A stretch of 22,444 nt of DNA. It comes from a virus. The position numbers and the translations under genes were made by a program. The stretch spans positions 1-22,444 of IMG/VR virus record IMGVR_UViG_3300015374_000072; one strand, written 5' to 3'. This document shows positions 12,938-18,853 of this stretch, piece by piece; position 1 is the first letter of the stretch; the number at the start of each line of letters is the position of its first letter. Under the pieces are notes generated by a model that was not told the origin of the DNA, did no database searches, and was given only the letters and a program-made list of their open reading frames with translations.

Positions 12938-13017
12938 GGGGTGCCGAACCTATCTGTCCCGGGGTGCCAGCATCTCGGAGATTGGCTGGGGTGCCGGGCG
13001 AAGCTATTCGGGGTGTC
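12938..13017 (-). repeat. Four GGCACCCC repeats in the capsid leader
   Basis: On the minus strand GGCACCCC (one copy GACACCCC) lies at 12938-12945, 12961-12968, 12988-12995 and 13010-13017, spaced 22-27 bases. The flanks share YCGGCACCCCRG-like context. They lie between the promoter-like element at 13029 and the capsid start at 12890, within the expected 5' UTR. They could be sites for a DNA- or RNA-binding regulator or leftovers of a duplicated unit. Confidence 0.6.
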
Positions 13018-13027
13018 GGTATCGAGC

Positions 13028-13047
13028 AGTACCTAAATAGTACCTGA
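13028..13047 (-). promoter_or_regulatory. Late promoter-like element ahead of the capsid gene
   Basis: Minus strand reads CAGG-TACTATTTAGGTACT. An almost identical block, CAGGCTACTATTTGAGTAGC, precedes the HNH-terminase operon at 17501-17520. TACTAT fits a -10 box; no -35 consensus is present, so an activator may be needed. It lies just past a strong terminator, as expected for restarting transcription. Confidence 0.5.
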
Positions 13048-13059
13048 TCTCGAAATGAC

Positions 13060-13101
13060 GGAACCCCGGCCAACTGGGAGGGGGCAGTTAGCCGGGGTTC
13101 C
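13060..13101 (-). terminator. Strong hairpin between protease and capsid genes
   Basis: On the minus transcript a 17-bp stem forms: GGAACCCCGGC, then U, then AACUG on one side, and CAGUU, then G, then GCCGGGGUUCC on the other. It has a single U-G pair and an 8-nt loop. On the plus strand that pair would be an A-C mismatch, so the hairpin is best formed leftward. It should end or attenuate the HNH-terminase-portal-protease transcript. Confidence 0.8.
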
Positions 13102-13120
13102 GGGGGAGCGGGAGAGTGGT

Positions 13121-13723
13121 CTATGCGGGGAGCATTGGGAGCCCTGCCATCATCTGCCTCGCGCGGTCGAGGTTCCGGGTCAGGGGCACAACCGGAGCAA
13201 CCTGCTCGACCTCGTGACAGCCGCAGTTACAACCGGCATTGCGAACCGCGCTGACGAGCGCACCACGCTTGTAGGCGCCATTGAGCACGAGCGCGGTCTC
13301 CACGAGATTCGCCGTGACGCGGGTGATCGTGCCGTCCGGCTCGCGCTTGTTCTGGCGCTCGTGGAACCCGATGCTCAGCTCATCGAGCACGCCATCCTTG
13401 GCGAGTTCTAGGGACTCATCCCCGACCGGCGTCCGCGAGATCCGCCAGGCGCCCCACAGTCCGGCCGCGTCGTCGCGCAGCTCGATCGCCTTACCGATCA
13501 GGACGCCACCGAGGTCCAGGTGCTCACGGGAGAACTTGACCCGGTTGGGCGCGCCAATCTGGTGATTGAAGGCGCCGCGGGCGAACTGCTCGGTGAGGTG
13601 CGCGTCAATCCGCTGTGGGCGGAAGTAGGGCACCGCAATGCCCTCGATGGTCCGGCCGTCTCCGCCCTTGGCGGCCGACCTGATCTCCAGCTCCGGTGTG
13701 AAAGACCGGGTCAGCTCGGTCAC
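13121..13723 (-). CDS. Prohead protease (HK97 family, S78-like)
   Basis: 200-aa serine protease that trims the capsid scaffold domain during head maturation. Catalytic His68 lies in SREHLD and Ser117 in DELSIGF, the standard signatures. The N-terminus has the usual EIRSAAKGGDGRTIEGIAVP strand region. The last 50 residues, including a CNCGCH cysteine cluster (about 163-168), go beyond the core and may be a self-cleaved tail or a metal site. GTG 13723 overlaps the portal stop (GTGA). Confidence 0.9.
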   Translation of the reverse strand: MTELTRSFTPELEIRSAAKGGDGRTIEGIAVPYFRPQRIDAHLTEQFARGAFNHQIGAPNRVKFSREHLDLGGVLIGKAIELRDDAAGLWGAWRISRTPVGDESLELAKDGVLDELSIGFHERQNKREPDGTITRVTANLVETALVLNGAYKRGALVSAVRNAGCNCGCHEVEQVAPVVPLTRNLDRARQMMAGLPMLPA

Positions 13724-14889
13724 TGGTTGCTTCCCTTCTGCGTTGCGGCCCTCTGGTCCGCGGTGAGCGGCGGCAGATCCTCGAACTCGCGCGCCTCGTC
13801 CTCGGTTAGGAACCCGGCGTCAATGCCGAGCTTGTGCGCCTCATAGCGTGTCTTCGTGTCAGACCGCAGCAGCGCGTTCAGGTTCGCCTTGACCCTGGTT
13901 CCGCGTGGGAACGCCAGCGACAGCGTCTGCTCGAACCGGGTGATGTCGTCGCCGACACCGGAGTACTTGAGCAGGTCGAGCCCCTTTGTCTCCTGGTTCT
14001 GGTAGGTGCGGGAATCCCCCGAGACGCCGAGCCAGGTCGGCTCGATGTCGAAGATCAGCGCCAACTCGTGCAGGGAGAACTTCCTGGCCTCCAGGAGTTG
14101 CGTCTCCTCGGGGTTCCAGGCCAGCCGCACGTAGTCGGTCGTGGGGCTCAGCATCGCCACAGTGCGCTCGCGCTGCGACTTCTGCCAGCCTGCCTTGGTC
14201 TTCTTACCATCCTCCGGGTCATAGTCCGGGTCGGTCGACTTCAGGTAGCCCGTCGGCACGGCCGCAATGTCGATGTTCCGCGCCTGCCGTTGCAGCGAGT
14301 CCGCAAGCCGCAACGTGTCGAAGTGGTTCTCCAGAACGCCCATGCCCCGCAGCGCGCCCGGCTTACTCGGGCCCTTGATGTGGAGCACCTCATACGGGCT
14401 GAACCAGCGGCGGCCGATCCGGTAGCCGATCGTGCCGACCGGCAGCGGTGCGCCGTCGCTCTGTGTGATGCGCTTGACGTAGACGTCCTCTGCGCAGACC
14501 GACACCAGCGACGTCGGCCAGCCGTCCCGGTTCCGCGAGGCGTAGATGCCGATCGCATTGCCGTGCCACACCAGGTCCAGGCACAGCGCGGAGAACGTCG
14601 TGACGCGCGGGTCCGGGGGTTCAGGCTGCTCCAGAAGCGGCTGCGGCGGCAGCTTCTGCGCGGGCTTGCCAGCGCGCTCCCGGTAGGCGTGCCAGGGGAA
14701 CCCGCCGATCATGCTCGACCGCAGGCGGGCCGCGCGCCAGGCGCCGGGCAGCCCCATGCCGCCGTTGTAGTCGGAGTTGCCGAAGTCTCGCACGAGGTCC
14801 GACGACACGCCCCAGCTCTGCGATTCACCGGTTGTCGTGTTGACGGCTGTGTACTTGACGTCGCGCGTGAAGAGCGCCCCGAGTCCCAT
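13720..14889 (-). CDS. Portal protein (HK97 family)
   Basis: About 389 aa. It forms the dodecameric ring at the head vertex. Typical motifs are AWRAARLRSSMIGGFPW near the N-terminus, DLVWHGNAIGIYASRNRDGWP, FSPYEVLHIKGPSKPGALRG, and LIFDIEPTWLGVSGDSRTYQNQ near residue 290. The C-terminus has LGIDAGFLTEDEAREFEDLPP, as in actinophage portals. The start is ATG 14889, sharing a base with the preceding stop (TGATG); GTG 14892 is an in-frame alternative. It follows two small genes after the large terminase rather than the terminase directly. Confidence 0.92.
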   Translation of the reverse strand: MGLGALFTRDVKYTAVNTTTGESQSWGVSSDLVRDFGNSDYNGGMGLPGAWRAARLRSSMIGGFPWHAYRERAGKPAQKLPPQPLLEQPEPPDPRVTTFSALCLDLVWHGNAIGIYASRNRDGWPTSLVSVCAEDVYVKRITQSDGAPLPVGTIGYRIGRRWFSPYEVLHIKGPSKPGALRGMGVLENHFDTLRLADSLQRQARNIDIAAVPTGYLKSTDPDYDPEDGKKTKAGWQKSQRERTVAMLSPTTDYVRLAWNPEETQLLEARKFSLHELALIFDIEPTWLGVSGDSRTYQNQETKGLDLLKYSGVGDDITRFEQTLSLAFPRGTRVKANLNALLRSDTKTRYEAHKLGIDAGFLTEDEAREFEDLPPLTADQRAATQKGSNQ

Positions 14890-15038
14890 CACTCACCCCT
14901 CTTCCGGTTCGGGCACTGCCGATCAGCAGCGCGGCGCTCTCCGCGATTGCGCGCAAATGCGTGGTCGGGACAACACTTTGTCGGCAGTGTCGGCAGTGTC
15001 GGCAGTGCCTGTGGTGCCGGTGGCGGCGGCCTTTCCAT
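14889..15038 (-). CDS. 49-aa proline-rich Cys/His protein
   Basis: Frame from ATG 15038 to TGA 14889-14891, overlapping its neighbours by one base on each side (TGATG twice). The N-terminus is proline-rich and contains three LPT units encoded by a 9-bp tandem repeat (about 14981-15007). Then comes KCCPDH, a basic stretch and another Cys (RQCPNRK), which could form a small metal-binding knuckle. Perfect coupling to the membrane-protein and portal genes argues that it is translated. Function is unknown. Confidence 0.6.
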   Translation of the reverse strand: MERPPPPAPQALPTLPTLPTKCCPDHAFARNRGERRAADRQCPNRKRGE

Positions 15039-15241
15039 CACTCACCGCCCTTGCGGCGCAGGAGCACCGGCTTGCCGTTGGGGGGCTTCGGGCGCGCGGT
15101 CGCCTCGGCAACCGTGCCCCAGATCAGAAGGAACACGCCAAGGGTCATGTAGCCGAACTCGAAACCGAACTTGATGTAGACGCCAGCGGCCAGCAGGACC
15201 CCGCCAGCCAACTGAAACAGAATGGGCACGGCCTTAATCAT
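15038..15241 (-). CDS. 67-aa two-span membrane protein between terminase and portal
   Basis: Two hydrophobic segments, about residues 5-22 (VPILFQLAGGVLLAAGVY) and 28-45 (FGYMTLGVFLLIWGTVAE), are followed by a basic tail rich in Arg, Lys and Pro. The ATG at 15241 shares a base with the TerL stop (TGATG). Size and topology fit a small class II-like holin, and it is the only two-span protein in the late operon. No endolysin is nearby, so the holin idea is only a hypothesis. Confidence 0.7.
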   Translation of the reverse strand: MIKAVPILFQLAGGVLLAAGVYIKFGFEFGYMTLGVFLLIWGTVAEATARPKPPNGKPVLLRRKGGE

Positions 15242-16788
15242 CAGACCACAGAACTCCTTGGCTTGGGGACCTCCACGGGGAGTGTCCGGACAACATAAGC
15301 TGCACCTGCGGCGGCATAAGTGGCATCAACGTGCCCAACCCCGCGTCTCACAAACCGCCAGCCGTCACCTACATTGAGTTTCTTGCTACCGGCAACGTGG
15401 CCATTCAGCAGCGGGTCATTCGGGTGCAGAACCTGGAGCGCCTTGACCAGGTCGGCGAACTCGCCACACGCCGTAACTGCATCCTGCCCTGTGATGTCGA
15501 CCACGTTGATTGGCTTCTTGTCCACGATGATTTTCTTCAGCGTGACACCGAGCGCAGAGGCCGGGCCGCTCGGGTACCAACCCACTGCGTCTGGCTTGAT
15601 CTTCTTCAGCAGTTCGGGCAATTCCCGGCGCGCATCAGCTGTGCTCTTCCACGCGCCCAGGACCTCCACGCGCACACGGCCATCTGCCAACTCGGCCGCG
15701 CCGCAGAGCGTCACGTGTGCGCCGTCCGGGGCAACATCGAGGCACGTCACGATGCGCTGCTTGGCGAAGTCGAACTTGCCAATGCTGTCCTTACACGACA
15801 TCCACGCTGCGCTGTCCACGGCGGCGTCGAGCGCATCCACCTTCTGGCACAGGACCTCGGTGCGGAAGACGTTCGGCGGGTCGGTGCCCAGGGAACTCTT
15901 GATTGCCTGCGGGGTGGGGCCGTTGTAGCCGGTACCCGGGTTCCCCTGCAGGATCGCATCCCAGTCGTCAAGCTCGCAGCCTTCCGGACCGCTCCACTCG
16001 AACAGCCCGATGCTCTCGTCGCGCCCCGCAAGCGCCGCATCCCGGAGCTGATTGAGCACAACGCTCTCGTCGTCGCCCGCGTTCGTGATCGCCCAGGTCA
16101 TCCCATACAGGCGCGCGCTCGTGGTCTTGCTGAGCGCGCTCCAGGCGTCAAACGTGCGCTGCTCGCGGATCTCGTCCATATTGAGCTGGTCAATGGTCTT
16201 GCCACGGCCCGCCTTGCGGTTTGCCGCCACAATCTTGTACTTGGCGCCGTTGGTCAACCAGAAGCTCTGCCGCCCGTTCGCCTTCATCTCGCCGCCGAAC
16301 TCGACAGCTAGTTCCGGGCAACCCTTAATGGTCTCGACGCACTCCTCCAGGAACTCCCGCGCCACGTCGAGGTCCTGGGCGCAGCCGAGCGCTCGATACG
16401 CCCCGTCCATGTACATACGCCACAATGTGAGCATGCGCAGGAAGTGCGTCTTGCCGTTCTGCCGCGCCACGAGCACGAGCACCGTGCGAAAGCGGTATGT
16501 GCCGTCCGGGTTGAGCTCAAGCGCATGGAGCGCGAGCCATTCCTGCCAGGGGTCGAACGGCTCACCCACGACATCGCGGGCAAAGTCAATCAGCTCATAG
16601 CCGCGTGTGGTCTTCCGCGTGAGCGGTCGCAGCGGCTCGGGGAACAACCGGGGTTCGGTCTTGCCCAGGAGCCGAGCGGGCTTCTTGCCCTTCTCGGCGT
16701 TCGACCTCGCCTCACGGAGACCTGCGAGACCGCCCCTCATCTGCTCGCTCTGGGCCGAACTCGTCTCTCGGGTACTACCTCGGGTCAT
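15241..16788 (-). CDS. terL: Terminase large subunit
   Basis: 515-aa packaging motor. ATPase domain: Walker A-like ARQNGKT at residues 108-114, Walker B LNMDE with D205-E206, and coupling motif TWAITN around 231-236. Nuclease domain: CLDVAPDG with D351 and D355, and further acidic residues toward the C-terminus. Length is normal. ATG at 16788 overlaps the small subunit stop (ATGA). An adjacent HNH gene and a small terminase subunit complete the usual packaging module. Confidence 0.95.
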   Translation of the reverse strand: MTRGSTRETSSAQSEQMRGGLAGLREARSNAEKGKKPARLLGKTEPRLFPEPLRPLTRKTTRGYELIDFARDVVGEPFDPWQEWLALHALELNPDGTYRFRTVLVLVARQNGKTHFLRMLTLWRMYMDGAYRALGCAQDLDVAREFLEECVETIKGCPELAVEFGGEMKANGRQSFWLTNGAKYKIVAANRKAGRGKTIDQLNMDEIREQRTFDAWSALSKTTSARLYGMTWAITNAGDDESVVLNQLRDAALAGRDESIGLFEWSGPEGCELDDWDAILQGNPGTGYNGPTPQAIKSSLGTDPPNVFRTEVLCQKVDALDAAVDSAAWMSCKDSIGKFDFAKQRIVTCLDVAPDGAHVTLCGAAELADGRVRVEVLGAWKSTADARRELPELLKKIKPDAVGWYPSGPASALGVTLKKIIVDKKPINVVDITGQDAVTACGEFADLVKALQVLHPNDPLLNGHVAGSKKLNVGDGWRFVRRGVGHVDATYAAAGAAYVVRTLPVEVPKPRSSVV

Positions 16789-17084
16789 GACGACCTCGCG
16801 GCCCGGAGACGCTCCATCGCTCCGCCACTAACAGGGGCGCCGTTCCCAACAGCTTTGCGGGCCTTTGGTGTGGCGCCGAGCGCATCCAGGACGGTCAGCA
16901 AACGGGGGCCAAGGCGCTCCAATGCCTCGGCGCGGGCTTCCTCGGGACTGTCGTCAATCTCCGCGGCGTACAGCTCCGCAAGCCGCGCTGCTCCGCCGTC
17001 TTCCGCGTCCAGTCCGAGTGCGCCAATAGCTGCGCTGACTGCTGGCTTCAACAGCGCGTCAGTCGAGCGCAGCTTGCGTGTCAT
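16785..17084 (-). CDS. terS: Terminase small subunit candidate
   Basis: 99 aa, ATG at 17084 with GGAG nine bases upstream. The protein is helical and acidic in the middle (LAELYAAEIDDSPEEARAEA and LGPRLLTVLDALGATPKARKA). It lacks an obvious HTH but matches in size and position the short TerS-like proteins of HNH-TerS-TerL modules in actinophages. The ATGA overlap with terL supports the role. A longer upstream start (to 17222) has no ribosome-binding site and would overlap the HNH gene. Confidence 0.75.
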   Translation of the reverse strand: MTRKLRSTDALLKPAVSAAIGALGLDAEDGGAARLAELYAAEIDDSPEEARAEALERLGPRLLTVLDALGATPKARKAVGNGAPVSGGAMERLRAARSS

Positions 17085-17169
17085 TTCTGGACTCCGGGTG
17101 CAGGTGTGGGGGAGGGAGAGACACAAGGCAGTGGGCGTCCGGGGGTGGCGTGTCTTTGGGAAAAATGCG

Positions 17170-17439
17170 TCACCAACTGTATCTGCGCAACGGTTCGGGA
17201 TCGAGCTTGCGCGGATCGCCAATCTTCAAGTTACAAGGCGTACAAGCGGCTACCAGATGCGCTTCATCATCGCCGCTCACGGTCCGACCGAGTGTGTGAT
17301 GTACGCAGTCGGCCCGGTACTTACAGACGTCAGGCAACTTGAGCTGACATAGCCACGAGTCCCGTGCCAGGATCTGCTCTCGCTTCTTGCGCCAGGCCCG
17401 TGTGCCGCCAGGTGTAGGAGTACGCCAAGCCTTGCTCAT
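17170..17439 (-). CDS. HNH endonuclease
   Basis: 89 aa. The HNH fold is recognisable from a basic N-terminal helix (WRKKREQILARDSWLCQL), CVHHTLGR with the catalytic His pair, and EAHLVAACTPCNLKIGDP with the second Cys pair, Asn and downstream residues. Such HNH proteins next to terminases are needed for cleavage at cos in several siphophages. ATG at 17439 has GGAGGG six bases upstream. It is the first gene after the late promoter candidate, so it starts the late operon. Confidence 0.9.
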   Translation of the reverse strand: MSKAWRTPTPGGTRAWRKKREQILARDSWLCQLKLPDVCKYRADCVHHTLGRTVSGDDEAHLVAACTPCNLKIGDPRKLDPEPLRRYSW

Positions 17440-17500
17440 GCGCCCTCCAACGCTCGACCCAATAGTGTGAGCCGAACGGGAAGCTGGGGAGCGTCCGTTC

Positions 17501-17520
17501 AGCTACTCAAATAGTAGCCT
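17501..17520 (-). promoter_or_regulatory. Late promoter-like element ahead of HNH-terminase
   Basis: GCTACT-CAAAT-AGTAGC on the plus strand is a perfect 6-bp dyad. The minus strand reads CAGGCTACTATTTGAGTAGC, closely matching the block ahead of the capsid gene. It lies about 65 bases upstream of the HNH start and downstream (leftward) of the 17570-17599 terminator. Confidence 0.5.
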
Positions 17521-17569
17521 GTCGTTCGCAGACTAGAGTTCGCACCGACCAGCGCATAGGCAAAGCAAA

Positions 17570-17599
17570 AGGGCGGGCCAGCCGTAGCCAACCCGCCCT
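17570..17599 (-). terminator. Leftward intrinsic terminator insulating the late promoter
   Basis: AGGGCGGG (17570-17577) pairs with CCCGCCCT (17592-17599). On the minus transcript the stem is followed by UUUUGCUUUG, a U-rich tract rarely seen elsewhere here. It would stop transcription arriving leftward from the origin region before the late promoter element at 17501-17520. Confidence 0.75.
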
Positions 17600-17687
17600 C
17601 TCGTGCTCCCCCGAGCTACGCCGTTCCGGTCGGCGCTACGTCTAGCTTACTACGTCGTAGTACGTACACGATACTTCCACGGCGGTT

Positions 17688-17778
17688 CCTTACGGGGGGG
17701 TACGGTGCAAGATAGCTCCGTATAGCAGATAGCAGCTACTGCAGTAGGACATATACTTTTCTATACCCCCCCGTAAGG
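17688..17778. repeat. 15-bp perfect inverted repeat with 61-bp spacer
   Basis: CCTTACGGGGGGGTA (17688-17702) and its exact reverse complement (17764-17778) flank 61 bases that are more AT-rich than the surroundings. The spacer contains a perfect 12-bp palindrome at 17736-17747 and repeated ATAGC units. Each arm carries one TTACGGG motif. The structure may be an origin cruciform or the stem of a structured RNA. Confidence 0.75.
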
Positions 17779-18058
17779 AGTTAATAAGAGAGTCTAGAGC
17801 TTGTATTGCCCCTGGTCCGGCCCACTTTCTGCTTACGGGTACCCCCTCCCCCGTTACCCCCGCTAACCCACCCGTAACACCCCCCGTTACGGGGGTGCGC
17901 CTGCCCCTGCCTGGCGCGGGGTCGAGGTCGGCGAGCCCTCGGTGAGCGCGGCCCGAGGCCCTTACGGAGGGGGCTTACGGGTGGGGCTGAGCCCTGCCGC
18001 GGGCCGGGAACGACTGCACGCCGCCTACTACGCCGAACGAGGGAATCCTAGACACCAC

Positions 18059-18077
18059 TAGAAGCTACTAGCGTCTA
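18059..18077. promoter_or_regulatory. Operator dyad O2
   Basis: TAGAAGC-TACTA-GCGTCTA, one mismatch from the perfect dyad found at 1440 and 18112. It lies 53 bases left of O3, about five helical turns, so a repressor could bind both on the same face. Confidence 0.65.
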
Positions 18078-18111
18078 CATGTAGCCCATTCCGCCTGGTA
18101 GCCGTTGTGAA

Positions 18112-18130
18112 TAGACGCCAATAGCGTCTA
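18112..18130. promoter_or_regulatory. Operator dyad O3
   Basis: TAGACGC-CAATA-GCGTCTA, a perfect 7-bp dyad identical in its arms to O1, with a different spacer. It lies 29 bases upstream of the -35 of the promoter candidate at 18159-18186. Confidence 0.75.
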
Positions 18131-18158
18131 CCCCCAAAACCGTGTGGCGTTAGCCATT

Positions 18159-18186
18159 TTGAACGAGCCTTCACGACCCGTAACGT
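18159..18186 (+). promoter_or_regulatory. Sigma-70-like promoter for the replication operon
   Basis: TTGAAC (18159-18164), a 16-bp spacer, then TAACGT (18181-18186). It is the best consensus match in the window. A TTACGGG motif in inverse orientation (18177-18183) overlaps the -10, and O2/O3 lie just upstream, so repression is plausible. The first downstream start is at 18231. Confidence 0.55.
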
Positions 18187-18230
18187 TATTGCCGTCAAGG
18201 AACGGACACAACCCACGGAGGCTTCCCCAA

Positions 18231-18443
18231 ATGGCTAGGAACGCACCTACACGAAAGAAGCTGTCGATGCCTGACGCTATCGCGCACACGGGCTACCCGG
18301 CGCCAATCATCCGCGCCGCGGTCAAGGCGGGCACGCTCCGCGCCGAGCGGCCGTCCGGTTGGGAGCGCGGGCCGTACTACTTCACCGAGTCCGACCTGGA
18401 CGCCTGGCTCGACTCGATCACCGTCAACGCCGAGGAGTCCTGA
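18231..18443 (+). CDS. Excisionase-like / MerR-type HTH protein
   Basis: 70 aa with a winged-helix pattern of the HTH_17/excisionase type: SMPDAIAHTGYPAPIIRAAV (helices 1 and 2), a RAERPSGWERG wing, and YYFTESDLDAWLDSI as the last helix. It could be the true RDF, encoded apart from int, or a regulator of the replication operon. ATG at 18231 is preceded by GGAGG at 18217-18221. A longer frame to 18144 has no ribosome-binding site and would place its start inside the promoter region. It sits just after operators O2 and O3. Confidence 0.75.
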   Translation: MARNAPTRKKLSMPDAIAHTGYPAPIIRAAVKAGTLRAERPSGWERGPYYFTESDLDAWLDSITVNAEES

Positions 18444-18444
18444 A

Positions 18445-18732
18445 ATGTACAACGGCTACGTAATCCGCGGCGACCGCAACGGACTCGGCACTGCCGGGCT
18501 CGTGCTCGGAACGCTCGCGCTGGCCACGTCGGTCATCCCGCTTATCGGCATTGTCGCCTGGCTCATGTGGCCGGTGGCGCTGGTGCTCTCGCTCGCTGGC
18601 CTAGCGCGGTGCGACCGGCAGCTAGCCACCAACCGCAGCTCGGCGGTTGCGGGCGTGATCGTGTCGGGTGTGTCTGGCGCCGTCTGCCTCGGGTGGGTCG
18701 TGTTCACGCTCCTCGGGACGCCCGGAACGTGA
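18445..18732 (+). CDS. DUF4190-like membrane protein (95 aa)
   Basis: Two hydrophobic blocks, about residues 15-53 (LGTAGLVLGTLALATSVIPL then a second span) and 67-90, flank a short basic loop with a conserved-looking LAGLARCDRQ segment. The pattern resembles small DUF4190-type proteins common in Actinobacteria. ATG at 18445 is one base past the previous stop and is probably coupled; no separate strong ribosome-binding site is visible. The role in a phage is unknown; superinfection exclusion is possible. Confidence 0.7.
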   Translation: MYNGYVIRGDRNGLGTAGLVLGTLALATSVIPLIGIVAWLMWPVALVLSLAGLARCDRQLATNRSSAVAGVIVSGVSGAVCLGWVVFTLLGTPGT

Positions 18733-18736
18733 AGCA

Positions 18737-18768
18737 GCCCGCCCCAGGGTCTGGAACCTGAGACGGGC
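18737..18768 (+). terminator. Imperfect hairpin after the membrane-protein gene
   Basis: GCCCG, CAGG and an 8-nt loop pair with CCTG and CGGGC, separated by a symmetric CCC/AGA internal loop. It starts just after the stop at 18732. It may be a weak terminator or attenuator before the primase; there is no U tract. Confidence 0.4.
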
Positions 18769-18814
18769 CGTGCGCTTCCCCAAATGAAGGCAATTCGAGC
18801 TTACCCTGATTCGC

Positions 18815-18825
18815 TACGCTAGTAA
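18815..18825 (+). promoter_or_regulatory. Shared promoter-like element ahead of the primase
   Basis: Exact copy of TACGCTAGTAA found ahead of the repressor gene (1473-1483). It lies 39 bases upstream of the primase start, so the primase-helicase pair may have its own promoter. Confidence 0.4.
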
Positions 18826-18853
18826 ATCGCTCCCCGCGAATGAAGGAAGTACA

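Larger units (their letters stand above)
17600..18230. other. Candidate replication origin / cos region with TTACGGG motifs
   Basis: About 630 bases with no credible gene. TTACGGG, in either orientation, occurs at 17690, 17770, 17833, 17871, 17887, 17975 and 18177, plus a TTACGGA at 17962. It also holds a 15-bp inverted repeat, a perfect CTACTGCAGTAG palindrome (17736-17747), an AT-rich patch (17751-17790) and two operator dyads. It lies beside the primase and helicase genes on one side and the terminase operon on the other. An iteron-type origin is the main reading; cos may lie here or just left of it. Confidence 0.55.

Noticed and set aside
13834-15174. Long plus-strand frame opposite the portal
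   Set aside because: Low-complexity Arg-rich product, antisense to a clear portal gene.
15174-15192. Fifth operator dyad starting TAGACGC
   Set aside because: Only the left half matches; the right half has several mismatches and the site lies within a coding region.
15331-16311. Plus-strand frame opposite the large terminase
   Set aside because: Antisense to the ATPase and nuclease motifs and without recognisable domains.
17600-18230. CRISPR-like array
   Set aside because: The TTACGGG motifs are short, irregularly spaced and in both orientations; there are no equal-length spacers or long repeats.
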